Made by a program: the position numbers and the translations under genes. A DNA stretch of 64,000 nucleotides from GW2011-AR15 sp964428335 (GTDB lineage: Archaea > Nanobdellota > Nanobdellia > Woesearchaeales > GW2011-AR15): assembly GCA_964428335.1 (NCBI GenBank), contig CAYRXW010000002.1, positions 186,001 through 250,000 on the forward strand, given 5' to 3'. This document shows positions 33,589 through 41,796 of this stretch, one piece after another. The notes under the pieces are model-generated. The model saw only the letters and a list, made by a program, of their open reading frames with translations, was not told the DNA's origin and ran no database searches. Every line of letters starts with the position of its first letter. The first letter of the stretch is position 1.

Positions 33589-34283
33589 TCTCTTTTAACC
33601 AGTTTTTTTGATATATATTCTCTTAATGCACTAATATTTGTTGGTTTCTCATAAATTAAATTTTTCAAGTCTAAATGATCTTTATAATAAATTGATTCTT
33701 CTTCCCAAGGGAAGGTTAGCCATCCTTCTGGAGGATCATTTGCATGAAATCTAACAAACTTTTCTTTAATAATTTTCTTTTTTTTAGAAATGCTAAAATA
33801 TGGAGTTTTTCTGTTTAATACTGCTCCCCACACAAATTTTTTGAATTTTGATGGATTGTATTTTTCAGCTCCAGAAATTGTATCATATAACCCCACATCT
33901 TCCCAAGCCTTAACCATTGTTGCACCTTCGTCTATCAATTCATCAAGAATTAGGGTTAAATTTCCGGTATTAACACTTTTTACAATTGCTATTTTTTGCT
34001 CATCAGAAAGATCACCATTTTCCATTAATTGAGGTGGTGCTCCTTCATGTTTGTTGCCATATCTTCCATAATGCGGAGAATATGTGTTTACATTATATCC
34101 CATTTGAGTAAGAATTAAATAAACAGCTTCACCAGGAAATGTTCCTCCATTTTTTAGATAAATCAAATTAATTTCCTTTGATTTTAGTTTATCTGCTTCA
34201 GTTGCAATTTTATTTGCAAGGTCATAACAATGATCTACTATCTCGTTCAGAGTTAAATGTATTTTGTTGTCTTCACTTGCCAT
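33585..34283 (-). CDS. Phosphoribosyltransferase (Gpt-like)
   Basis: 232 residues from the ATG at 34283; the frame reaches a GTG at 34292. The PRPP-binding loop reads TLILDELIDEGATM, and the C-terminal WLTFPWEEE resembles the end of xanthine/guanine phosphoribosyltransferases. The region between (GYNVNTYSPHYGRYG) is unusual. Such enzymes make a nucleotide from a free base and PRPP; whether this is purine salvage cannot be said. Composition is a little more AT-rich than the translation genes around it. Confidence 0.72.
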   Translation of the reverse strand: MASEDNKIHLTLNEIVDHCYDLANKIATEADKLKSKEINLIYLKNGGTFPGEAVYLILTQMGYNVNTYSPHYGRYGNKHEGAPPQLMENGDLSDEQKIAIVKSVNTGNLTLILDELIDEGATMVKAWEDVGLYDTISGAEKYNPSKFKKFVWGAVLNRKTPYFSISKKKKIIKEKFVRFHANDPPEGWLTFPWEEESIYYKDHLDLKNLIYEKPTNISALREYISKKLVKRD

Positions 34284-34375
34284 GAACTTCACTTAGAATA
34301 AAAACCATTTTCCTCAAATTGGAGCATGAATCCAAAAAAGATTTTAAGTTTTTAAGTTTAACTATTTTAAAGTGA

Positions 34376-36025
34376 TTATTTAAACAATTCATAAACACTA
34401 TTCATCTCAATCTCAAACGCGCTTGCAGGCATCTCAACCCCGAAATTAGAAAGCACCTGGGGGCTTAATTCACCGATAAACCCAATCTCTTTTCCTTCAA
34501 GCATTATTTTGCCTGCCCTTCCTGGAATAAATGAATCATGCATAGCTTTCTTAACCTCGTATTTCAGGCCGATATTCTTGAACAGGTAATCCAAAACCTG
34601 CTTTGCTTTTGTATAATCGCTTTCTGCGCTGCATAAAACAACCGCAAGCTTATTCTTTTCCTCTACACCCGTATCGCTTTTCCCTAATTTAAAAGTATAA
34701 CCTGATTCAAAGATGTTCTGTGGATACTCGTTATGGGTATTCTCCCTTAATACATTCATAAGTCCGGGCAGCATTCCATATCTTAAAACATTATATTCAT
34801 CTGAGATAGAATTCGCAAGTTTTATGAAATCTGTTGATTTTATATTCATATCTTTAAACTGGGTTTTTTCATTTGTTATATGGTAAGTTGAGCATTCAAG
34901 CATGTTTAGTCCTATCAATATCTGTGCAACTTTTTTACGGAATATCTCAAAGTCATCTTCCTTTCCTGCTGTTGCTTTTGAAGGGAGTATTGCCTTGAAA
35001 TTCTCATAGCCATAAGCGATTGCAATATCCTCGCTTAAATCAGCAGGATGTATTATGTCAGGTCTGTACGCAGGTATAAGTGCAGTCTTTTTTTCGTATC
35101 CAAATCCCATCCTTTCCAGAAGCTCTTTTAGTTCCTTTTCTTTTAAATTCAGGCCAAGCCAGTTATTTATGTAACCAAGATCAACTTTCATCTTTCTTGG
35201 CTCAAGGTTTGGTGTTATCAGTGTTTTATCAGGATATACGACTTCCATCGAGTAAATGTCAGCACCCATGTCAGCAAGTGCAGCTACCATAATATTTAGG
35301 ACATATTCAGCAGTAAAAAGGTCATAACCGCTGACTTCAAGGAATGCTTCTTTTGTTGCATCAGTGATTTTTCCAGTCTTATGAGAATTAATGATTGGAG
35401 TTAGGCTTAATACTTCACCATTTGCATCCTCAAAAACAGCATATTTTTTCATATCTTTAACAAGATGCTTGTATTCAATCCCTGTAGGATGCTGCATCAA
35501 TATCTCATGGGCATTTATTTCCTTATTCCATTCAAGCGGCTTAAAAACAATCTCCTCAGGTTTTTTCGCATTGAAATAAATAGGAAGCTTGATTTTTTCC
35601 AAAGGATATATTCCGATGGCAGCTTTTTTTCTCTTCCTGCAAAAAGTGATATGCAACTTTTCCTGTATCTGGATGATTTCCCGTACCTTTTCATCATCAA
35701 GTTTCAGGTTTTTTATTAAGGCACAGACAGTATAAGGCCTAACATCTTTCATGTCTTTTGAGACAAACACTTTCTGGCCAGATTTTTTCACGTCATATTT
35801 CCTTAGCCCTGTATTAACGCCGATAAAAGAAGATAATGCTCTTCCGAACCCCTGTTCAGAAAGCATATCAGGTCTGTTAGGGAATATCTCAACAACAATC
35901 TCATTTTCATCCATAGATTCCAAGTCTGTTCCAATCATAGAAATCCTGTCCTTTAGCTTGTCATCAGGCAGTTTCTTTCCTATTATCTTTTCCAGCACTT
36001 TTCGATTGATTGTTACGGTTGGCAT
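34376..36025 (-). CDS. pheT: Phenylalanyl-tRNA synthetase, beta subunit
   Basis: 549 residues, the archaeal/eukaryal length. VEIFPNRPDMLSEQG near the N-terminus, the B3/B4 editing region and HPADLSEDIAIAYGYENF are characteristic, as is GFIGELSPQVLSNFG at the end. With the alpha subunit it charges tRNA-Phe. It is separated from pheS by two small unknown genes on the same strand, whereas pheS and pheT are normally adjacent or unlinked. Confidence 0.95.
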   Translation of the reverse strand: MPTVTINRKVLEKIIGKKLPDDKLKDRISMIGTDLESMDENEIVVEIFPNRPDMLSEQGFGRALSSFIGVNTGLRKYDVKKSGQKVFVSKDMKDVRPYTVCALIKNLKLDDEKVREIIQIQEKLHITFCRKRKKAAIGIYPLEKIKLPIYFNAKKPEEIVFKPLEWNKEINAHEILMQHPTGIEYKHLVKDMKKYAVFEDANGEVLSLTPIINSHKTGKITDATKEAFLEVSGYDLFTAEYVLNIMVAALADMGADIYSMEVVYPDKTLITPNLEPRKMKVDLGYINNWLGLNLKEKELKELLERMGFGYEKKTALIPAYRPDIIHPADLSEDIAIAYGYENFKAILPSKATAGKEDDFEIFRKKVAQILIGLNMLECSTYHITNEKTQFKDMNIKSTDFIKLANSISDEYNVLRYGMLPGLMNVLRENTHNEYPQNIFESGYTFKLGKSDTGVEEKNKLAVVLCSAESDYTKAKQVLDYLFKNIGLKYEVKKAMHDSFIPGRAGKIMLEGKEIGFIGELSPQVLSNFGVEMPASAFEIEMNSVYELFK

Positions 36026-36058
36026 TTTTGAACTTTATATCTTAATTTACTTAACTTT

Positions 36059-36457
36059 TTACAGCTTAAGCATCATTATTTGATCTTCATTAAGCATAGG
36101 ATACTTTTCCTCGTGTATCATTTCAACTTGACCAGGAATTTTGTTCCATAATGTGTTGCAGCAGCTCCTAATTGTTGGTAATGAAATGGTGAATCTTCCT
36201 TGTCCCTGTACTTTTGCTGTAATATATTCATATATTCTTTTCATATGTGGAAATTTATGTTCTGGCAAGACCTCTTCAACCTTTAAGTAATCATGAGCTT
36301 TAACCCAATATCTTCTAACTTTCTGCATAGTAGCTTCATCAATTGCAACAGAGCCTACCGTTTTTCCAGCATCAGCAAAAACATTGTGCTGTATGCTTAT
36401 AACTAAATCCCTAAAATATTTTAAAAAAGTCATTGCGTATTGTGATTTTCTATCCAT
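36059..36457 (-). CDS. Unknown 132-residue helical protein between pheS and pheT (downstream)
   Basis: A soluble, mostly helical protein with conserved-looking aromatic and His residues (SQYAMTFLKYFRDL, HDYLKVEE, HKFPHMKRIY) and a Cys pair (RSCCNTL). It has a strong Shine-Dalgarno, aggaggagatg, before its ATG at 36457, one of the best in the window. It lies in the gap between pheS and pheT. No family recognised; it might be a synthetase accessory protein or an inserted gene. Confidence 0.7.
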   Translation of the reverse strand: MDRKSQYAMTFLKYFRDLVISIQHNVFADAGKTVGSVAIDEATMQKVRRYWVKAHDYLKVEEVLPEHKFPHMKRIYEYITAKVQGQGRFTISLPTIRSCCNTLWNKIPGQVEMIHEEKYPMLNEDQIMMLKL

Positions 36458-36475
36458 TTTTTCATCTCCTCCTAT

Positions 36476-36769
36476 TTACCTCAAATTTTCTATGCCATCA
36501 AAAAATGTTAAAATAGATTTAATCTTTTTTTGTGTATGTGAATAATAGTAAGTCATATTCATTCCTCCCATAAGCTTCAAAATATTATTACAGTATCTAA
36601 TTAAATTATTCTGGTTTTCATGTTTTGGATTCAAGTTCTCTAAAGCAGCTATATACTTTTTAACAGCTTGATATGTAATTGGCTGCCAGTTTTGTACATA
36701 AACATTTCCAGTCCTAAGCTTTTCCATCTCAGCCTTAAGTTCTGTAAATTTATCTAATTCTTCACTCAT
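36476..36769 (-). CDS. Unknown 97-residue helical protein overlapping the pheS stop
   Basis: The ATG at 36769 overlaps the pheS stop as ATGA (a GTG at 36778 also works), so translation is coupled to pheS. The product is helical (SEELDKFTELKAEMEKL) with Tyr/Asn-rich middle (NVYVQNWQPITYQAVKKY). Size and helix pattern recall the next gene, suggesting the two may form a pair. No function assigned. Confidence 0.65.
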   Translation of the reverse strand: MSEELDKFTELKAEMEKLRTGNVYVQNWQPITYQAVKKYIAALENLNPKHENQNNLIRYCNNILKLMGGMNMTYYYSHTQKKIKSILTFFDGIENLR

Positions 36770-38286
36770 TTCATCCACATCTTCATTTCCCTAAGTTGTC
36801 TTAAATCGTTCTTATTTAAATCCCTTATATCTTGTATGCTCCAATATTCTGTAATCATCCTTCCTAATCCTAAGCCCCATGCTAAAACAGGAACAGGTTC
36901 ACCAAGTAAAGGCTTAACAACTTCTGGCCTAAATATTCCAGATCCGCCAAGTTCAACCCACTGCTTTTTGCTTGGGTGCCACACATCCACTTCAGCGCTT
37001 GGTTCAGTATATGGGAAATGTCCTGGCCTAATTCTTACATCAGGGAATCCCATCTTCTTGAAAAACTCCTTTAGATATCCTAAAAGATTAGCAAAATTAG
37101 CATCCGGGTCGACTACAATTCCTTCAACCTGCTCAAATTCAAAAAGATGCTTCCAGTCCAGTGCTTCATTCCTAAAACACTTTCCAACAGCAAAGAATTT
37201 TGCAGGAAGCTGTTCCATTTTTAGTCTTGAAATAGTCTGCGCAGAAAGTACAGTTGTATGAGTCCTCAATAGATTCTCTTTTGATTTCTCCTCATCCCAT
37301 TTTCCTCTCCAGCCTAAGCTTCCTGTAGTCCAGCCGTTCTCATGTGTTGCCTTAACATTCTTTACTAAATTTTTGTTTTCCAGTGTTCCTTTTGCAGGGG
37401 TTTTTATATAAAACGTATCTTGCATCTCCCTTGCAGGATGGTCCTGAGGTACGAATAATGCGTCAAGGTCCCAGAAATTTGTCTGAACCATGTTTCCAGT
37501 CATCTCCTTGAATCCAAGCTCCAGCCATATGCTCTTTATATATTCAATAACCTGGTTGACAAAATGCCTCTTTCCGCCATAGATTGAAGGGACATTGATT
37601 TCAACATCATAATGTCTGAACTCTTTGCCTTTCCAGTTTCCAAGTTTCAATGATTTTGAATCCAGCTTATCAACGACTTCGGTTGAAAGCTTGGCTTTTG
37701 AAACCTTTTTTCCAAGTTCAGTAAGAATGATGGTCCTCAGTGATTTTTTTTCTTTTTTGAGGATTTCCTTTCTAGTGATAAGGTCATTTGCAGTCTTTAG
37801 CTGCTCTTTGCTAAGTTTTGAAAAATCAAAAGGAAACTCAAGTTCCAGGAACTTCTCTTCTTCTGATCTATGGTTTAATTGCTTCTTTCCTTCTTCTGTA
37901 ATAAATACGAGCAGTTCCTTCTCCTTTTTGATATCTATAATGTTCCTTCTTTTCAAAAGACCTAGGCAGATGCTAAGTTCATTCTGGTCAAGCTTTGCTT
38001 TCTTCCCTATATCGCTTAAAGTATTGCCAGAGACATTCTTCAGAAATCTTAATTCAGGCAATCCTTCCTTCTTATATAAAACTCCATTCTTATCAAGGCT
38101 TAAAATTTCCTTCTCTACTTTATCAATCTTCAAAACTTCTTTGTTTTCAAGCCACTGCAAGGCCCGCATCACTTCAATGTCCTTCATTCCGCTAGCTTCA
38201 ACCAAATCATCAAAAGAAATCCCATCTTTGATATGCGGAAGAAGCTTTCTTTCCAAAGGATGCAGTGTTTTAAGCAGTTCTTCCAT
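36766..38286 (-). CDS. pheS: Phenylalanyl-tRNA synthetase, alpha subunit
   Basis: 506 residues. The archaeal N-terminal extension with winged-helix repeats (residues 1-180) precedes the class II catalytic core: QTNFWDLDALFVPQDHPARE (motif 2 region), ELGGSGIFRPEVV and GLGLGRM (motif 3). ATP, phenylalanine and tRNA-acceptor binding are expected. A tatatttttatag box lies about 20-32 bases upstream on this strand. The downstream gene overlaps it by ATGA. Confidence 0.95.
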   Translation of the reverse strand: MEELLKTLHPLERKLLPHIKDGISFDDLVEASGMKDIEVMRALQWLENKEVLKIDKVEKEILSLDKNGVLYKKEGLPELRFLKNVSGNTLSDIGKKAKLDQNELSICLGLLKRRNIIDIKKEKELLVFITEEGKKQLNHRSEEEKFLELEFPFDFSKLSKEQLKTANDLITRKEILKKEKKSLRTIILTELGKKVSKAKLSTEVVDKLDSKSLKLGNWKGKEFRHYDVEINVPSIYGGKRHFVNQVIEYIKSIWLELGFKEMTGNMVQTNFWDLDALFVPQDHPAREMQDTFYIKTPAKGTLENKNLVKNVKATHENGWTTGSLGWRGKWDEEKSKENLLRTHTTVLSAQTISRLKMEQLPAKFFAVGKCFRNEALDWKHLFEFEQVEGIVVDPDANFANLLGYLKEFFKKMGFPDVRIRPGHFPYTEPSAEVDVWHPSKKQWVELGGSGIFRPEVVKPLLGEPVPVLAWGLGLGRMITEYWSIQDIRDLNKNDLRQLREMKMWMK

Positions 38287-38305
38287 TTCTCAAACCTAAT
38301 TCGAG

Positions 38306-38318
38306 TATATTTTTATAG
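38306..38318 (-). promoter_or_regulatory. TATA-like promoter of the pheS operon
   Basis: On the minus strand the box reads ctataaaaatata and sits 20-32 bases before the pheS ATG. Confidence 0.5.
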
Positions 38319-38440
38319 TTTTGCGTAAAAGTGCGTTATTATGAATAAGCGCAATAAATTTGAGCCTCTAAAAAACCAGAACGAATCTCCTCTAGTATCG
38401 CTTTCTACCTAATTAAGCATGATTTTTTGGTTCGAAAAAG

Positions 38441-38450
38441 TTTATAAATC
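38441..38450 (+). promoter_or_regulatory. TATA box of the phosphatase-superfamily gene
   Basis: tttataaatc lies 20-29 bases before the ATG at 38470, supporting that start over the in-frame ATG at 38419. Confidence 0.55.
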
Positions 38451-38469
38451 TTATATTGATATTCCTAGT

Positions 38470-39702
38470 ATGAAAAGGCATTTTTACTTGTATTTCTTTT
38501 TAACTGTTATTTTCTGTTCTGTTGCTTACGCAGAATATTCTTGCGAAGGCTGCAATGTCTTACTAATTACATTTGATTCATTAAGGGCTGACCATCTTGG
38601 AATATATGGATATCCTAGAAATACTTCTCCTACTATTGACAGGTTATCCCAAGAGGGCATAGTTTTTGATGATTTTGTGCTAAACGGAGCAAGCACCTTT
38701 ATATCATTGCCCTCATTATTTACATCAAGAAATCCTATTTTAAAAAAACTTACATTAAGAAATATTGAACAATATCAAAGCCATTATTATTATAAAATTC
38801 CTTATTATGATATCACATCACCTTTGATATTCAGATTAAACGGTTATGATACATGGGCTTTTTCAAACAATTATATAATTGAAACAAATATTTTTAAAGA
38901 TTTTAATAACGTTATAAACTGCGAAACAACTACAGAAACAGCATGTACCACTTTAGCAATTGAACAGTTTTCAGAAAAAAGGTTTATGCAATGGATACAT
39001 TATGCCTCTCCGCATTTCCCTTACTCACCTAATTTTCCTTTCAATGAAACTTTTTTCAATGATTCTTTTTACGATCATAACTTCATTAATGAAACAATAT
39101 ACGATGCAGGTTATTATAAGCCTACTACATATCCTCTAGGCAAATACATAGCAGACTATGATGGTGAGATAAGACAGATTGATGCTGAAATAGGCAGAAT
39201 TATAACAGCATTGGATGAGAAAGGAATATTAAACAGAACATTGATAATTATATCATCAGATCATGGCGAGGCTATGGGAGATTTTGATATATATTTCCTG
39301 CACGGATTTTTGGCTGAACCTATAATAAGAGGCCCTTTAATAATATGGAACCCAAAGAACAAAGAAAGGCAAAAAATATCTGCTCAGATAGATGGTGTAA
39401 GCCTATTCCCAACAATATTTGAGATTCTTGGTTTAAATCTGAAATACAAAAGAAATGGCATAAGTTTTCTAAACCTGATTACCAACAAGTCTTATGAGGA
39501 AAGGGTTGCGATAAGCCAAGGGTATGATCCAAAGATGAAATCCTATAGCTATAAGGATATAAAACTGCTTTGCTACGAGGGAGGATGCAAACTGTACAAT
39601 GTTTCTAGCCATACGGATATATGGATCAGAAATATAGAAGATAAAAAAGACCTTCCTTCTATATTTTCAGGTATGTCTTTAAATATACCCAAGGGCTCTT
39701 AA
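38470..39702 (+). CDS. Sulfatase/phosphotransferase-like protein of the alkaline phosphatase superfamily, exported
   Basis: 410 residues with a cleavable-looking signal peptide (MKRHFYLYFFLTVIFCSVAYA). Metal site: LITFDSLRADHLG (Asp36) and ISSDHGEAMGD. At the position of the formylglycine Cys/Ser of true sulfatases the sequence reads STFISLPS, so the nucleophile is probably Thr76 or Ser75, as in phosphoglycerol or phosphoethanolamine transferases. It may place or remove phospho-groups on surface polymers. It is a lone gene, with an antisense miniprotein overlapping its 3' end. Confidence 0.78.
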   Translation: MKRHFYLYFFLTVIFCSVAYAEYSCEGCNVLLITFDSLRADHLGIYGYPRNTSPTIDRLSQEGIVFDDFVLNGASTFISLPSLFTSRNPILKKLTLRNIEQYQSHYYYKIPYYDITSPLIFRLNGYDTWAFSNNYIIETNIFKDFNNVINCETTTETACTTLAIEQFSEKRFMQWIHYASPHFPYSPNFPFNETFFNDSFYDHNFINETIYDAGYYKPTTYPLGKYIADYDGEIRQIDAEIGRIITALDEKGILNRTLIIISSDHGEAMGDFDIYFLHGFLAEPIIRGPLIIWNPKNKERQKISAQIDGVSLFPTIFEILGLNLKYKRNGISFLNLITNKSYEERVAISQGYDPKMKSYSYKDIKLLCYEGGCKLYNVSSHTDIWIRNIEDKKDLPSIFSGMSLNIPKGS

Positions 39703-39810
39703 TCTTTCTATCACAGAGCTATCAACACTATCTTTTCTTAATAAGATTAAGATTAGAAAAATCAAAGCAAGTAACATAATAATAATGATTACAATATGTT
39801 TTTTCATCAT
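39679..39810 (-). CDS. One-TM miniprotein antisense to the phosphatase-superfamily gene end
   Basis: 43 residues: basic start (MMKKH), a ~20-residue very hydrophobic helix, then a charged helix ending IERLRALGYI. That ending closely resembles the C-terminal tail of many sulfatase-family proteins, yet it lies on the opposite strand to the sulfatase-like gene with which it overlaps by 24 bases. Size and layout match the miniproteins at 17489-17608 and 6725-6844. The surrounding 303-base intergenic stretch holds nothing else recognisable except the promoter of the next gene. Confidence 0.45.
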   Translation of the reverse strand: MMKKHIVIIIIMLLALIFLILILLRKDSVDSSVIERLRALGYI

Positions 39811-40005
39811 TTTTAAATCACTAATGTTTCAAGCATAGCTTTTTGGCAGTGGTATAATTAGACTGACCTATTACAAGATTAATTATAAAAGAGTCAATAT
39901 AAGCTTTTTTATTCTGAAGAATGAAATTTCACTTGTCAATACTTGGAATAGAAAAGTATTAATACCTAATTAGTATAGGATTCACTATATTAGTATCTCT
40001 ATAAA

Positions 40006-41769
40006 ATGAGCGGACATGATAGCCACGGTGGAGGGCATGATTCGCACGGGGGCGGACACGATGACCATGGTAGCCATGGCTCCGAAGACTCACATGGTGG
40101 CGGACATGGAGGAGGGAAAGCCAAAGGAGGAGGACTGTTCTCGCTTTTCACTAAAAAAAAGAAAGAGCCGAGTGCAGATGAGATAAGGCATCATCTTCAT
40201 GAATTAGAAGCAGAATATAAAGAAAAGATAAAGGCAGAGACAAAAGGGGATAAGATCCTAGAAAGGCTTCACGAATTTGGTTTTGCGCATGCATCAAGGG
40301 ATAAAAAAGGCAATGTCACAGGCTGGTCAGGCCAGGAAGAATTTGAAAAAGTCCAGCACAGATTCGTAAAGACTGAGTTTCCTGAGCCAAACAGGAGATT
40401 TAGGCTGGTTTTAGAGTATCCAAGCTTTAATGTTGAAAACACCTATTATTGGTTCTTAAGGTATTATAACGAGACATGGGGATTTGATAATGTAAAAAAA
40501 GTCATAGATACTAATGCAGCAAGTGTAGCATCTTCAAGCTTTGGAAACCTTCAGACAAGAATTGGGGCACAGCAAAACCAGGCTTCGCAATACCTAAAAG
40601 GAGTAAGCGAGATGATAAAAGGCCTGTTCCAGATTGTAAGAGAAGTAAGGGTTATTGATGAAAGGCTTCAGTATTACAAGGACAGCGATGGGGATAAAGG
40701 AGGAATGCCTGAAAACCAGCTAAGTTCAGAAATAGTCTTAAAAGGCTTGTGGATTGACCAGGTTGAAGGAGGGGCAAAAAACCCAGGTTCAGTTTATGGC
40801 CTAGCACAAACAATTGGATTTACAATCCTGCCTGATTTATTCTTCAGGGTCAAAATAAGGGATAGAAGGACTTTGGAAAAGGATATTGAATCTTTGAAGT
40901 TTAACGATAAAGTAAAAGAAGTGCTGAAAAGGAAACTAAGGCAGTATTATGAGTGGAAATGGAGGACAAAAAAAGAGCTTTTGACAAGAAGGGATTTTGA
41001 AATCAAATACATGAAGCAGCATTACGATACAATAAAACTTTATATGGCATGGACAAAGCCTTATTTGAGGAACATAAGAAGGCTTACACTATATGAAAAA
41101 AATATGGACAACCCCCATATCATGCATTCATTTGAAGCACAGATAACAGAAATGGAAACCCTGTTCATCAGGGATGATTTTGACGCAGGTGGCTCAGCAG
41201 GCCATAGTGCAGCTGTCCTTTCTTTGCATATCTTTCACAGGGTAAGGCCGGAACTTTCAATGCACACAGCAGATTACCAGCATAAAGGGCCGATACTTAC
41301 AGGCATGGCAGACATAACAATCAGGTCTTATACCTGGGACCATCACCAGATTGAGAACTACATAAAATACAGACAGGATGAAGACCTGGATTTAATGGCA
41401 AGCATAGATAAATCAGTCGAGGCAGCAATGAATTCTCTAGGAGATGATTTGAAAAAATACCTGATGGAAGCAGATCCAAATCTTTACTTTCCCGGAAAAA
41501 ACAAGGGACATGGGCATGATGAGCATGAAGGAGGAAAAAGCATACTTGATCCTTTCCTTTCAATATTCAAAGGGTTTGGTGAACTGTTTGGAAGCATGGG
41601 AGGAGCTCCTAAAAAGAAAAAAGAAAAAGGGCCTGATGCAAAAGCATTATTCAAGGCAGCGAAAGTGCATCATAGGGCACACCATTTTGCAGACGAGGCA
41701 TGTTTTGAAGGATACCTAAGGTATAAGATGGGACCAGGAGGTAATCTATACTGGGTTGACCCAGGTTAG
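40006..41769 (+). CDS. Large unknown protein with His/Gly-rich N-terminus
   Basis: 587 residues. The first ~45 residues are built from HDSHGGG-like units (about 14 His), followed by a basic linker. A second His patch is near residues 505-515 (KGHGHDEHEGG) and a third near the end (KVHHRAHHFADEAC). The core is helical and charged with well-ordered segments (LEYPSFNVENTYYWFLRYYN, SVYGLAQTIGF). No signal peptide or membrane helix. The next gene has the same kind of N-terminus, so the two probably bind the same metal or partner. A promoter with gtattaatac near 39956 precedes it. Not recognised as a known family. Confidence 0.75.
   Translation: MSGHDSHGGGHDSHGGGHDDHGSHGSEDSHGGGHGGGKAKGGGLFSLFTKKKKEPSADEIRHHLHELEAEYKEKIKAETKGDKILERLHEFGFAHASRDKKGNVTGWSGQEEFEKVQHRFVKTEFPEPNRRFRLVLEYPSFNVENTYYWFLRYYNETWGFDNVKKVIDTNAASVASSSFGNLQTRIGAQQNQASQYLKGVSEMIKGLFQIVREVRVIDERLQYYKDSDGDKGGMPENQLSSEIVLKGLWIDQVEGGAKNPGSVYGLAQTIGFTILPDLFFRVKIRDRRTLEKDIESLKFNDKVKEVLKRKLRQYYEWKWRTKKELLTRRDFEIKYMKQHYDTIKLYMAWTKPYLRNIRRLTLYEKNMDNPHIMHSFEAQITEMETLFIRDDFDAGGSAGHSAAVLSLHIFHRVRPELSMHTADYQHKGPILTGMADITIRSYTWDHHQIENYIKYRQDEDLDLMASIDKSVEAAMNSLGDDLKKYLMEADPNLYFPGKNKGHGHDEHEGGKSILDPFLSIFKGFGELFGSMGGAPKKKKEKGPDAKALFKAAKVHHRAHHFADEACFEGYLRYKMGPGGNLYWVDPG
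40009..40119 (+). repeat. Short imperfect repeats encoding HDSHGGG units
   Basis: Near-repeats of about 21-24 bases (for example catgatagccacggtgg and catgattcgcacggggg) code for the His/Gly tract. Similar units recur at 41866-42035 in the next gene. Such tracts can expand or shrink by slippage. Confidence 0.6.
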
Positions 41770-41796
41770 ATTGCTTTTTAAAATAAGTTGTAAAAA

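Noticed and set aside
38341..38412. A 23-codon ORF and a short inverted repeat near pheS
   Set aside because: Too short, no ribosome-binding site, and it lies between two promoters; the repeat has a bulge and is probably chance.
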